A stretch of 64,000 nucleotides of DNA from Bolinopsis microptera (taxonomy: Eukaryota; Ctenophora; Tentaculata; Lobata; Bolinopsidae): assembly GCF_026151205.1 (NCBI RefSeq), contig NC_087084.1, forward strand, positions 2,698,845-2,762,844. Direction: 5' to 3'. Positions within the stretch are counted from its first letter, which is position 1, and each line of letters starts with the position of its first letter. Below the pieces are notes generated by a model. The model was not told the origin of the DNA. It was given only the letters and a program-made list of their open reading frames with translations, and made no database searches. Made by a program: the position numbers and the translations under genes. Shown one piece after another: positions 1 through 22,754 of this stretch.

Positions 1-247
1 TTGAACACATATAAAAGAGAATTGGATCACTACTTTTTATGGGTAAGAAATCATTTGATTTTCTAAAATTATTAATATTCAAGACAAGAGCTTTGACAAG
101 ATTTAACATCTCTGTTAAAATATAACATCCAACGGGACCCAAATTGAAACTCAATTACAGGGGTGTCTCTGGAGTCTATGTATTAATTTTCTGCCTCTAT
201 AATCTACATGAATTAAAAAGAAATTTAACCTTTATAACAATTTTCAG

Positions 248-1114
248 CTAACACTAAAAAAAGTCTACAGCAAACCTAAAATATCAGATAAAAATCCTTT
301 TCTTCATCCACCATATCCTCAATTAGATGATCTGATCAATTATATCAGGTATGCAATTTTATCGGGTACCTTTTAAAATTTTACATCTCGAACTTTCTGC
401 AAGACTCTACTTTACTAAGATCAGTGGCATAACGAAGGGCCCCGCTGACCCCGCTGTGCGGGGGAGGGGGGCGCCATCTTAGGGGGGCGCAAAATGGTCG
501 TTTGAATGTGGGACAATTTTGAAAAACTTAACTGAGGTATATACTAGAGCAAAACCCTAGTATCCTCTAAAATCTCCTAATTTGTTCAATTTTAGGGAGG
601 GGCACCAAAAGGGGAGGGGGCGCATTTTCGGCACAGGGGCGCGCCGCCAACAGGCAACATTACGCCACTGACTAAGATCATTAAATAATGGTTTGTTTGT
701 GGCATGGTGATGTCAAATTTAGGTAAGAGAGCACATAATATTATTATATATAAGTGATGTTGGAACTTAGAATAATAATTTTGCTAAGATAATCATTCCA
801 TTAACCAAGCTACTCTTCACAGATTAGGTTCATACAATGGGCATTGGGCTCCAGCTTGGAAATGGTGCAATGTCTGCACTAATAAGTTAAACTATATGAT
901 AAAGCTTGAAGAAGAACCCTTAGAGCTTTGGTATTTACTTGACAAACTAGGGATGTGGTCAGAAAGAGGACTTTTTCATGATGTTAAAGCCAACAGCTCG
1001 CCAAAAGTACAAAACTTAACTAAAGTTTGCCCCACTTTAGACAATGACCAAATTGAATGGCTGAATAGATATTATGAGTATGACCTTAAAATGTTTGACT
1101 ACGAAGTGTCGTAG
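248..1114 (+). CDS. Carbohydrate sulfotransferase (Sulfotransfer_2 family), C-terminal exons
   Basis: Two exons are visible, 248-348 after a ttttcag acceptor and 823-1114 after cttcacag, ending in TAG; they join in phase within an Arg codon. The protein tail contains NYIR, then NGHWAPAWKWC, a second Cys three residues on, a Met-x-Lys-Leu-Glu-Glu stretch, an ERGLFH segment and a final YYEYDLKMFDYE. This order (His-Trp-x-Pro, paired Cys, acidic 'K-x-E' and a terminal 'Y-x-x-D-x-x-x-F-x-Y' block) is the usual C-terminus of Golgi carbohydrate sulfotransferases of the chondroitin/HNK-1 type, which transfer sulfate from PAPS to glycans. The N-terminal membrane anchor and the PAPS-binding loops lie upstream of the window. 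A hAT-type MITE sits in the intron between the two exons. Family assignment is from pattern recognition; the exact substrate cannot be read. Confidence 0.75.
422..670. mobile_element. hAT-type MITE with 8-bp target duplication
   Basis: A 249-bp element begins CAGTGGCATAACG and ends CATTACGCCACTG, an imperfect inverted repeat. It is flanked by a perfect 8-bp direct repeat ACTAAGAT (414-421 and 671-678), the duplication size of hAT transposons. It encodes nothing. A second copy lies at 22943-23142. Confidence 0.85.
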
Positions 1115-1427
1115 TATATAATATGTATAATCATTTAACTATTTTAACCAATTATTTTATCTTTCACAAAGTCAAACCATTAGCTTAGGTCTTTAGTTAG
1201 TCGTCAATAATTTGGATTAACTTTAGATTATCATATGAATTACTATTCCGACTCAGCTGAATGATTAACCGGTGAAACACGTAAAATATTTGTTCCGTGA
1301 TGAATGGTTAAAGGAAAAGGAGCCTTGGTAAAAGATTTGAAATTTTTGTACACTCAATACTGCAAATCAAAATATTATACCAAGTAAAGTCCAAAATAAA
1401 CTGTGATAAACTGTTGGTGAAACAACT
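1115..1427. other. Sulfotransferase 3' flank, no gene seen
   Basis: AT-rich sequence after the sulfotransferase stop codon. It should hold the 3' UTR. I see no clear AATAAA signal and no conserved coding pattern. Confidence 0.4.
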
Positions 1428-2168
1428 GGTTATATATCTAAATTAGATTACTGTAATTCTCCGTACATGAATCTACCTAAGACCAAACTAAGCAAACTTA
1501 GATCCACCCTTAATGGGGCAGTTCGTTTCATCTATAACATAGAAGACAGAACCCACAAATCAGTTCACGGTACTGCACCTGATTACCTCAAAGCACTACT
1601 GGATTTGGATGTAGCGGATATAGAACTCTCAAACACCATGACCAGGTCGAAGAGACCTGGTGACCATCTCATGCTCAAGGTACCAAAGAATAAAAGGTCC
1701 AAAGTTGATGACAGACGTTTCTCAAGCCATGCACCGATTGCATGGAACTCTCTTCCACTGATGTTGAGATGTATTACTGATAGCAACTGCTTCAAGCGAA
1801 TGTTAAAGAACCATCTATATAATAAGTTTTGATGTTTTTTCTTTCCATTTGTCTTCACTTTGCAAGACACCTTGGCTTTTATTTCTTGCCGCACTCCATT
1901 TTATGTCTAAGATCTCTACCTTTCTGTGTCGCTGTACTAACCTTTATTATACCTACATGTATTGTATGGTCTCTGCTTCTTTTTAGTTTAGTGTGGTTTA
2001 AAATAAAAGATGTTTTAATTTTGTCTTAGCCTTATATTGAGTTATACTCTTCATTTTTACACATTTGCTCACATCACTCACAGGCAGCCGCTCTGACATG
2101 GTTAACCACCTTCCTTGTGTTGTTGGTTAATCATATGAGCGGGATATAAATACCTCATTTCATTTCAT
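1428..2168 (+). mobile_element. Decayed non-LTR retrotransposon 3' fragment (reverse transcriptase tail)
   Basis: The reading starts with a Ser/Lys-Leu-Asp-Tyr-Cys-Asn motif near 1436 and continues in an open frame 1467-1832. That frame contains GTAPDYLKALL and, later, RRFSSHAPIAWNSLP followed by FKRMLKNHLYN. These are the standard last motifs of CR1/L2/Jockey-like LINE reverse transcriptase proteins. The block that normally separates the first motif from 'APDYL' is missing, so it is a deleted, 5'-truncated copy. The end near 2168 is a 'gatataaatacctcatttcatttcatc' style tail. Exact clade not resolvable. Confidence 0.65.
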
Positions 2169-3400
2169 CAAGGCTAGGATATAAATTATTTTCAAATTTA
2201 AAATATTTATTAGCAATTATTTCAAAATTAAATATTCAGTTAAACAAAAATTTCAGTTAAACAAAAATTTCAATTTTATACCATTTATTACAGAGTGAAC
2301 AAGTTTACAATAAATCAATTTGATAATTTAAAGGAATCCTAATTCAATGTGTATTATGATTGTCACTCTTTGAATAGATTAGATATAGGTTGACGGGAAA
2401 AGGAGTGTACGTGCTGTTCGCTATTGCTCACACCAAACGGCAACCTAGTAAAAGTTTTGTATGGACACCGGTCTCCATCACGATACAAAATTAGGATTGT
2501 AGAATTTAATGTATAACTAACTGCAGTGGAAGAAGCGGTGTGTTGCATTAATAGCCTACTAACTGATATAGATTTGTTTTCAAGTGGGTATATTTTGGAC
2601 CTAAAGGCTTCAGTATTGCAACTTTAAAATTAGTTCCCAGGAAACCTTACCGGGTAGGCTATATCTCCGGAAGTAAAAGAGATAGCGACCTCCGGTTTTT
2701 TGCATAATGATCGTCTCATTAAAATCTTGTTGGCTCCCCAGGAGCAAAATTGGAACTCTCAAACTTAAAAAGTTATTACCAAAAAACTGTTTTTGGGGCT
2801 GCACGGAGCATGCCACAAAAATAACTTTGCAGAAATAATACGTTGCTATGCGCGTGACGTCACATTCACAATGCAATGACCATATTTGGTGAGATACGCG
2901 CAACGACATCATGCCTTGTGTAAGATTTTAAGTCTGTCATTCGTCCGTTATCGTTGCATGCAGTTGTTTTAAACTTTATGCTTTTAATCATATGTCCATC
3001 ACCTGATCAAATCCAATTGTTTATAACTAATATGTATAGCTGAAAGCACCGTGTAAGGCCTACACGGACCGCCTCTAACTGGCCAGTCCCTGTTTATATG
3101 CCGTGTAGCAGGGGACTAGATAGAGCTAAACTAGTAAGCGGGGCATAGCCAATACACTGTACTCCCATCTTTGAAGATATTACCAACCAAAAGGAAAATT
3201 TCCTTGTGTTTGAAATCTACCAAGACGAAAGTTGTGCAGTTCAGCGAAATTCCGAAGAATCATTCCAGGAGACTGGTCGCATTCATTAAATATCAGTTTA
3301 AAAATAAATAAATCTGGAATCTGTTCACACTGTGATAGCAAAATTACAAAACATTATTACATATTAGTCACGATAGATTAAAATGGGGTTCATGGTTTTA
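2169..3400. other. Intergenic, dispersed repeat, no gene
   Basis: AT-rich sequence. A block at about 2230-2330 with tandem 'cagttaaacaaaaattt' followed by 'ttacagagtgaacaagtttacaataaatc' is shared almost unchanged with 6645-6735. The longest open frame, on the minus strand at 2610-2912, shows no family pattern and I do not support it as a gene. Confidence 0.4.
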
Positions 3401-3546
3401 CATCACCAAACGCGCCGGTAAACGTTAAATATAATTGCAATAGTAGTGGAATATCGAGCCGCGGCAGAAATGCGCGGCTCCATCGAAATGCGCGGGCATT
3501 TTTGCAATTTATTATGTCGCCGCGCACAGGAGGAGCAACGTGCAAA

Positions 3547-3735
3547 GAAACTGCCACAAACTGCTACAAACTGCTACAAACTGCTATTATAACTGCTACA
3601 AACTGGCACTAACTGCCACAAACTGCTACTAACTGCTGCAATCACGCCCACAAATTCGCGCGCCGTTTGCAGCAGTTAGTAACAGTTTGTGTGTTGTGCC
3701 AGTTTGTAGCAGTTTGCAGCAGTTTGTAGCAGTTG
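3547..3735. repeat. Inverted tandem array (aactgctac units)
   Basis: About 100 bp of 'actgccacaaactgctacaaactgctac' units is followed, after a short GC-rich spacer, by about 70 bp of the reverse complement ('gcagtttgtagcagtttg'). The two halves can fold into one long imperfect hairpin. Open frames across it (3687-3893, 3749-3964) are by-products of the repeat. Confidence 0.75.
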
Positions 3736-4430
3736 CGCGCGGCGTGCGTTGCGCAGTAAAGATTCACCTAACCATGTGCTTTCGCGCCACTGCGGGCGCG
3801 CTTGTTTCACAAGTCAAGAAAAGCACCTATCCACGAACCCCGATGGAAAGGTTCGTGCGCGCGCGTGCAGTGCTGACAACAGCGTCTATGTAGCGAAGGA
3901 AGTCTTGGCACTTCTCCCTCCAGTATGCAGTAACCACTTTTCAGGTTTCTATAATGCACAGTGACCGTGTATAGGGGTTAATTAGGTATAAACTACAGTA
4001 CAGCTGTACTTACACCTACATTCACAAGCATGCAAGCTCACCTGGTCCAATGAGCGGGAAACGGAGGACAAGGTCTGGTGACGTCATAGTCACGTGACCT
4101 CATAGGCTCATAATTAGGTGACCTCAGACCCAATCAATGATCAATTAGGTTTGGGCATAGTCAGCCCCCTGTCATCCGATCTTTAGGTGACGTACGACAC
4201 CTCGTTTACACAATCAATGTCTAAAAGACTACACACGTTGCATATGAGGACAAAAGCGCGGGAAATTTTGACACCACTGTACAGTGGTGCCAAAATCGTT
4301 GGGTGGGTTCATGGCTAGAGCCCTTTTTACCGCCGTGAGGCGGGCGCGCGCTACAGCAAGCGCAAGGGCTCTGGATAGAGCAACAGTAAAGACGTATTAC
4401 ATCTTTTTAAATATATTTTAAAATAGTTCT
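3736..4430. other. GC-richer repeat-like stretch, no gene
   Basis: Contains a perfect 18-bp palindrome CACCACTGTACAGTGGTG at 4272-4289. It also has a CACGTG core near 4091 and a short stretch (about 4017-4050, 'acaagcatg..agctcacctggtccaa') that recurs in the arms of the nested element near 38508 and 49285. No coding pattern. Confidence 0.45.
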
Positions 4431-4790
4431 TCTGTTCAAATTTCTCATTGTTTCTGAATAGACTCAGTGAAGACAAATTCTAATGGAAATAAATAGCTGA
4501 ATAACGCATCGACATTTCTACGTCATACTCATATTCTCAAATTATTTGTTATATTAGTGTTATATAGTAATGTTGAAAGTATTAAATACTTTCAACATTG
4601 CTATATAACAAATAATTTTAGGAAAATCAAGTGTTAGCATCATATCGTTTCAAATATAATATAGATAGTTCTTTCATTCAAATTTCTGATTGTTTGAACT
4701 GAATAGACTCAGTGAAGACAGATTCTAATGGAAATAAATTGAATCTGTCTTCACTGAGTCTATTCAGAAACAATCAGAAATTTGAACAAA
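4431..4790. repeat. Fold-back element with nested hairpins
   Basis: Two near-perfect hairpins are present, about 4539-4618 and about 4673-4787, the latter with arms of roughly 48 bp around a 15-bp loop. The outer arm of the second hairpin is also repeated directly at about 4432-4490 ('caaatttctcattgtttctgaatagactcagtgaagaca'). The set looks like a fold-back transposon or MITE remnant. Confidence 0.7.
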
Positions 4791-6644
4791 ATAACTATAA
4801 AAATGAGACTCAATAACACTACACGAATCAACCAGATTATTTTAAAATAGAATTATTCAATAATACAGAGGTACCATAACTCTTCCACCCACGGCAATAC
4901 TTGATTTGGACCTTAACCTGATCAACACTCCTAAACCCTAAAAGGTCATGGAGTGCTTGTTGGATGGGGGTCTAAACTGCTTTTTGTTGTGATGTGAATT
5001 TGTTATATATCATTGCAAAGGGTTTTTATTTTTACCTAAGTTTTTTAAATTTGTACCATTTAAAAAAATTTTTTATATAGGGTCATTGCTATATTATGTG
5101 TATATTGTTTGAATAATTTTCCGATTATTCAATAATAACTTTTTTTACTGTCAGTCTTAGCAAAGTATATCACCCGTTAAAAACGAAACACCAGTTTAAT
5201 TGTCCTTTTATCTGAACCATATGGTTTTAAGTGTAAGCTGTATACAATACGTCAAAAAATCATATCAACGAATCGTATCAAAGGGATCAAAGTCCATCAT
5301 CAGTTAGTAACAGAGTAGAGATCAGAGCAGAACGAAGGAACATAATTGCTTGCGGGAATCTTTTCTGAAATATTGTCGACAGGTTAAAATCAATTGCATT
5401 TCTGTTACTTGGGTGTGGGATATAAAGCATTATATGGTTGTTAAAAGCCTACATATTACTCTTCACTTAATATGGCTAATGTTTAGCATTATTTATAATC
5501 CATATTAAGCTACAGACGTTTTTTGTGACAATACAAGAAATAATGGTTGAGCTCCTACTTGTGAGCCACTTAGGAAATACAGTATATCTGATTTATTGTA
5601 CCTAGCTTCAGTTCTTCTGATTTTTCGTTTGCTGTCTGTACTCTGCGACAGCAATTTGTTGCCCAGACTTCCTATCCTCCCCTACCACCTCCTTACCACA
5701 GGTTGACATAAGCGCCACTTGCCTCTGACTCGTCTCCAATAGCCTGGTATGAGCTTCTAGTAGTTCGGTTAGAGTGAATAAACATGTTAGGATGTCCAAT
5801 TTGGGTGTCACACATGTTATTTAATGACCAAAATCCATAAAATGGCCAAAAATTTCAATTGACTCAAACTTTTTTCCAATTAAGCGTATAGCGAGCATAT
5901 TTAACAATTTTTAAGCAATAATGTATTGCGAGCAGCTGTAACTTAAATATCGCATAAAAATCATATAATTATAACACAAAACTAAAATTTTATTGGAATC
6001 TAAGTTAAACTATAAGATAAAATTAATATCAGCCCCTTCGCCACTCTCAGCAGTCAACCAGGGCTCATAAAAGCTTAACAGCGCCTGGGTCCGTTCACCA
6101 ACTGTGCTAATGTGAGTGGCGGTGTGGTAAAACCCATTTTAACAGCGTGAATATTTATCAAATATAAGCGCGCTAGCTGCTAGCATACTTGTATCATTTA
6201 ATTTTTAGTCAAATTTATTCGGATATATATTTATTGATTATGTATTGAATTGGTGATAAATAATAAAATTGTCTTTTCTCTTGTCTTTTCTCAATTTTTT
6301 CCTCTACTGCATAAAAATGTATGCCATTTTATGACATTGGCTCCACCCAGTTTTCCTTTCTTGCAGTACTAGTATGTTATTCTGAATAACCCCAAAACTA
6401 TTTTCTGACAAAGTGCAACAACTATTGGGATAATGACATATAGGTAGAAAGTAAAATCCAATTAATGTCTCTGGGTAATACATTGTGTTTTCTGCCCCTG
6501 AACCAATTTGAGAACATGGTATAGATAAAAATGTTTGTTGTTCAGGTTGTTCAACCCTGTATTCTTAACACAGAAGAGATGTATTATAATAATTTTTGGA
6601 GATGCAAACTCATACCAAAACAAATTCAAAACATGTGCTCGTTC
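4791..6644. other. Intergenic, no gene recognised
   Basis: Low-complexity AT-rich sequence without splice-bounded open frames I can tie to a family. The minus-strand open frame 5608-5811 has no recognisable pattern. Confidence 0.35.
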
Positions 6645-6735
6645 TCAGTTAAACAAAAATTCAGTTAAACAAAAATTCAATTTTATGCCATTTATTACAG
6701 AGTAAACAAGTTTACAATAAATCAATTTGATATGA
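6645..6735. repeat. Dispersed repeat, second copy of 2230-2330
   Basis: Tandem 'cagttaaacaaaaatt' followed by 'ttatgccatttattacagagtaaacaagtttacaataaatc'. Nearly identical to the copy about 4.4 kb upstream. Confidence 0.7.
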
Positions 6736-6749
6736 CCTATTCAATGTAA

Positions 6750-7280
6750 AATACTGAGTAAACATGAGTCTAATGCTGATAACTCTGTTAATCCACGTGT
6801 TAAACCATGTGGAAAGTGTGTCCGCTCTAAATCGGTAGTTCATAATAAACTTGTTAGACCCTTATGTTGTCAAAAACTAGGAGCTGAATTCTATTCCAAG
6901 GAATCAACCAAACCATTATTTAACAGTCATAAACTCCTTACTGTTCATAATCTTTACAGACTCCGTACTATAACTGAACTTTTTTAAATAGTGAAATATA
7001 GGGTACCCATATCTCTCTACTCTTTACTTAACATGTCTGAACTGAGGGATGACCGTCTAATACCACCAAAGCCAAGCCATAACTTTATTTATAAATCTTC
7101 TTGGCTTTGGAATCAATTCAAGGACTCCAATCCACAGAATAAACCTGACTTTGTGAACACATCCTGCAACTCAATCAAATCAAGGCTAAACCGATCTCTT
7201 CTAGATGCCCAAAGCAGGTTCGATAATGAGTGGCATAATGACAACTTTAATAGTTTGGGCCATGCTAGATTATTGATAAA
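6750..7280 (+). mobile_element. Decayed non-LTR retrotransposon fragment, second relic
   Basis: A broken open reading reads PLFNSHKLLTVHNLYRLR, meets an in-frame stop near 6987, and continues (6991-7280) with ISLYSLLNM..., a Lys-Ser-Ser-Trp-Leu-Trp-Asn-Gln-Phe stretch and IKSRLNRSLLDAQ. 'K-L-L-T-V-H-N-L-Y' followed by 'L-W-N' and 'K-x-x-L-x-x-x-L' is the end of a LINE reverse transcriptase ORF of a different subfamily from 1428-2168. Pseudogenised by the stop. Confidence 0.5.
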
Positions 7281-8308
7281 AACGTGGAATTTAAGTAAAC
7301 AAATACTTAATTACTTAAAATATTGCCGTTTCAGTACGGCGCTACACGTAATATCTATTATAAGCGCGCCGCAGCTACTCACTACTTCAACATTTGCGCG
7401 GGTTTCTTAAGCGCGCACGTACGTTTATTCTTGGCCGTTAATCAGACCCAAGACGCGACATAACGCTATTATAGGTGGCAGTGACTGTAATTTTCTACAA
7501 CAATTACTGAATCATCCATCCATAAATTGATTTACAAAATGACACCTAAACCTCGTGTTTCGGTGTTCAATTAAACGGTACTTGGCAGCTGAACTGTGGT
7601 GTCTGACGTGTGCAGCTAGATCGGACTCTGATATTATGTATTAGCAAATTTGTATAGTGTATAATTTTTTAGTGTTTATCATACTCTGCAACCTGGTAGC
7701 GCGGCTGACACAAAAACAAAATGTTGGCCTGGCTTGTGCATAACCAAGTAATAAATGTTTCTAGTATTAAAAGATTCAATAAGTTATCTTTTCATGTACG
7801 CTGTACACTGTAGTTACAAGTTAGTAAATGCAAACCAAACTTTTTCGATCAGCCGCGCGCCGAACCAGTGTTGCACTAGGTAAAAATTGTGTATATTTTG
7901 TGTATATTTTGTTCATTTTTGAGTGTAAATTAATTTATTAATTTATCAAAAATTATTTTATTATAATAAAACCTCTTATGTGAAATGGTTATTTTGACTT
8001 TAAATATTTGAACTAAATATGAATTGATTGTGGGTATAAAATAAAATGTGTTTTACTAAAAAAATGTGTTTTACTTTGTACTAACTGAACATCAAGTAAT
8101 GCTAAAGCTACTGAAGTACTTATGCTATGTTAATACGAAATACAAAACAAACCACAAGCATCAATGTGCTGTGTAGCATGTACTTGTACTTTATTTTATC
8201 TTTTCATTTAGAGTTTAACCATTTCCTTCATACATTGGAGCAAGGATTATACGTGGTTAAAGCACGTCTTCCATCACATTAGCATTACTTAATAATACTC
8301 AATAAATG
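7281..8308. other. Intergenic, no gene seen
   Basis: AT-rich with short GC islands near 7350-7470 and 7850. No family pattern or splice-bounded frame found. Confidence 0.35.
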
Positions 8309-8392
8309 TAATAGACGCGTATAGTTAGTAGTAATAGACGCATATAGTTAGTAGTAATAGACGCATATAGTTAGTAGTAATAGATGCGTAGT
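8309..8392. repeat. 23-bp tandem repeat, about four copies
   Basis: Unit 'taatagacgcatatagttagtag' repeated with single-base changes (acgcgtat/acgcatat/atgcgtag), about 600 bp upstream of the PSMC3 start codon. Confidence 0.85.
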
Positions 8393-9000
8393 GTTGTAGT
8401 TAGTTTAAAATATTCTTCGCTCACCTGCTTGTTATAAATTGTGAAATATCATTGCAAACTTCAGCTTTAGATATTAAATATAAATTATCATTCATGACAC
8501 ACTTCATCAAAAGATTATATAACAAAGTAGCCAATCACACTTTAAACACATCCCCTTTTTTCGTGCTGAACATCAAAAAGCTGAGGTATATATTACAAGA
8601 TTACACTGATTTCAACTCTCATATTTTACATTCTTAATTGTTATTCCTATTGTCTGTTTTGTATTTTGTATTATATATAAATCCGCATAGATAACAAATT
8701 TGCATAGGAAGATTTAAGCACTATGTTTTGCTATGTAAATAAAAGTGAGCCAACAAATTTAATACACAAAATTACACTACAGCTAACACTAGTTGTTTCA
8801 TCTAAATTATAAGTGATGCGAACGTTAAATTCCTATAACTTGATTGCTGATACTGAAAAGGATAATAATCATAATATTATCACCACATTTTATAGTTTTT
8901 TGATTATCATAAAAATATGTATCATCACATCCACTAGTTAGTTAAATATTCAGCATATTATGATCACTTCAATAGTTTGTTAATTAATTACTCATTAAGG

Positions 9001-20890
<11,890 letters not shown>

Positions 20891-22754
20891 ATTGGCTGTG
20901 ATTCAGCAGGAGTTATGTCACGTGATTAAGCCTTGTGTTTGTCACGTGCGTTATAAAACTCGGTTGAACCATGTTTAAATTTGGGACTTCGCTACTTCAG
21001 ATCACTATATTAGTTTGGTAAGATTTACTGTGGCCCTCAATAGCTTTATCTGTTTATATGTACGTACGTCCTAGCGTAGTGGCATATTCGCTTCTTTCAG
21101 AAAGTTGTTAAATTTGTGCTAAAATTTTGTGCCAGTATCAAGAGGGGAACTCATTTTGCTAGACTGGTTCTAGTTGTGGAGGTAGCGTCATTATGACGTT
21201 ATTTATCTAACGTTATATTAAGTTAATTAAAATGGCCTGCTAGTGATATTGTATTTGAATTGATATAATAGCGACTGTTGTATATATTTGACTTCTACAA
21301 AATTTAAACTATGTTTATTTGAATTTGAATGCGTTACCGTGAGCAACCAAGGACCAGCCTGGTAGCGTAGTTGCAATGAATTAATATCTATTGTTAATTG
21401 GTTGCCCAACGAAAAGTTGGACGGACATGAGAGTTCAGACATGCAATGGTCTTTCCTTGTCTTTCCTTGTCTTTGTCACGAGTGTTATAGGGGCAGCATC
21501 GGCCATTCGGTCACAGTCGATTAAAGTCATGTTTGTGACGCGCGAAAGAGAAACCCTGATTCCTTTTACGCGCTTTTTGTCACGTACGAATTATTTAATT
21601 GAAATGAGATGTAAATATTATTTACGCGCAGCTAGCTGATGGTCCGTGCATGAATGACGTAGCATCTAGTAGGTCACTTTCTTTCGTCTTTGCAGCGAAA
21701 CTTTTATAAATATACGACCCACTCTATAAATGTGGCTAATTAGCAATTTGAGCTTGTGTAGTTGTGTGGTGTACATTGTCTTCCATTTCACTGCAGTCAA
21801 TAATATATAATTGATAATACTCGATACTCGTACTGATCCTCAACACCATTTCCTGTACGCTTGTTAGTTGTTTAATCAAACCACATCTCTCTACGCTGTC
21901 AATGATAAGGATTAACTCAATTCTGTGCATAGTAACCAACGAAATTTACTGCTTATTAAAACGCAAATAAATAAAATATCGCATTGAAATGATTGAAAAC
22001 GTTGTATTTAAATATAATATGCTGATGTGACATCCTAAAGCTTGCAGTTTATTTAGTTACCACGAATGAAATTAATCTGCTTTTCTGTATAGTTCATTGC
22101 TTCGTTAGCTTAGTCCTAATTACATGAACGTCAACATTCATTCGGCATTAAACATTTGTTAACACCATGTGCACCAGTGGGAGATCAGGAGTTATCACAC
22201 CACTATTTACCTGTTAATCACAGCCTAAATGTAGGATCCATGAGAGAACATAGTTATATTTCATGGGTAGTAATCACATGGGTAGTTATCACATGGGTAA
22301 GTTACATTATATTAGCGTTAACAAGAGTGAGAGGACAACTTTTAACGGACATATATACCATGATCATAGGAGAATTATATTTATTGTCCTGTTTCCCATT
22401 TATTGTCCTGTTTCCCATTTAATTTAATTGTAAAGTTTTTAAATCTGTTCAATACTCCTACACGGCACAAAATTTAAATTTTTTACAAGTAATTTATAAA
22501 ATCTGTCGCAGAATTAATAAAAGTCGTTTAGTAAATAGTAAATAACAAAATTCCGCGTTTAAGACCAGCAGCATAAAGGATGTTATCAATCATAAATAGT
22601 GCATCAAACGAGACATTAATTTTAAATTTAATGTGTCAAACGACATGTACCTGGTACTGTAATTGTTAATTAAAATTTAACTCGTGTTACTAAATATCAC
22701 AATTTTATTTCTCAGAATGCTAGAAAGATGATAATTAAGTGCTGTTTTTTTATT
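20891..22754. other. PSMC3 3' flank and intergenic
   Basis: Two CACGTG cores lie just after the PSMC3 stop (about 20917 and 20942). The rest is AT-rich with scattered open frames (for example 21391-21639, 22156-22422) that lack family patterns or splice context. 'gtaatcacatgggtagttatcacatgggtaag' near 22270-22300 is a small tandem duplication. Confidence 0.4.

Noticed and set aside
8309-8392. CRISPR-like repeat
   Set aside because: Units are directly adjacent without spacers, and the genome is eukaryotic. No CRISPR array is present in the window.
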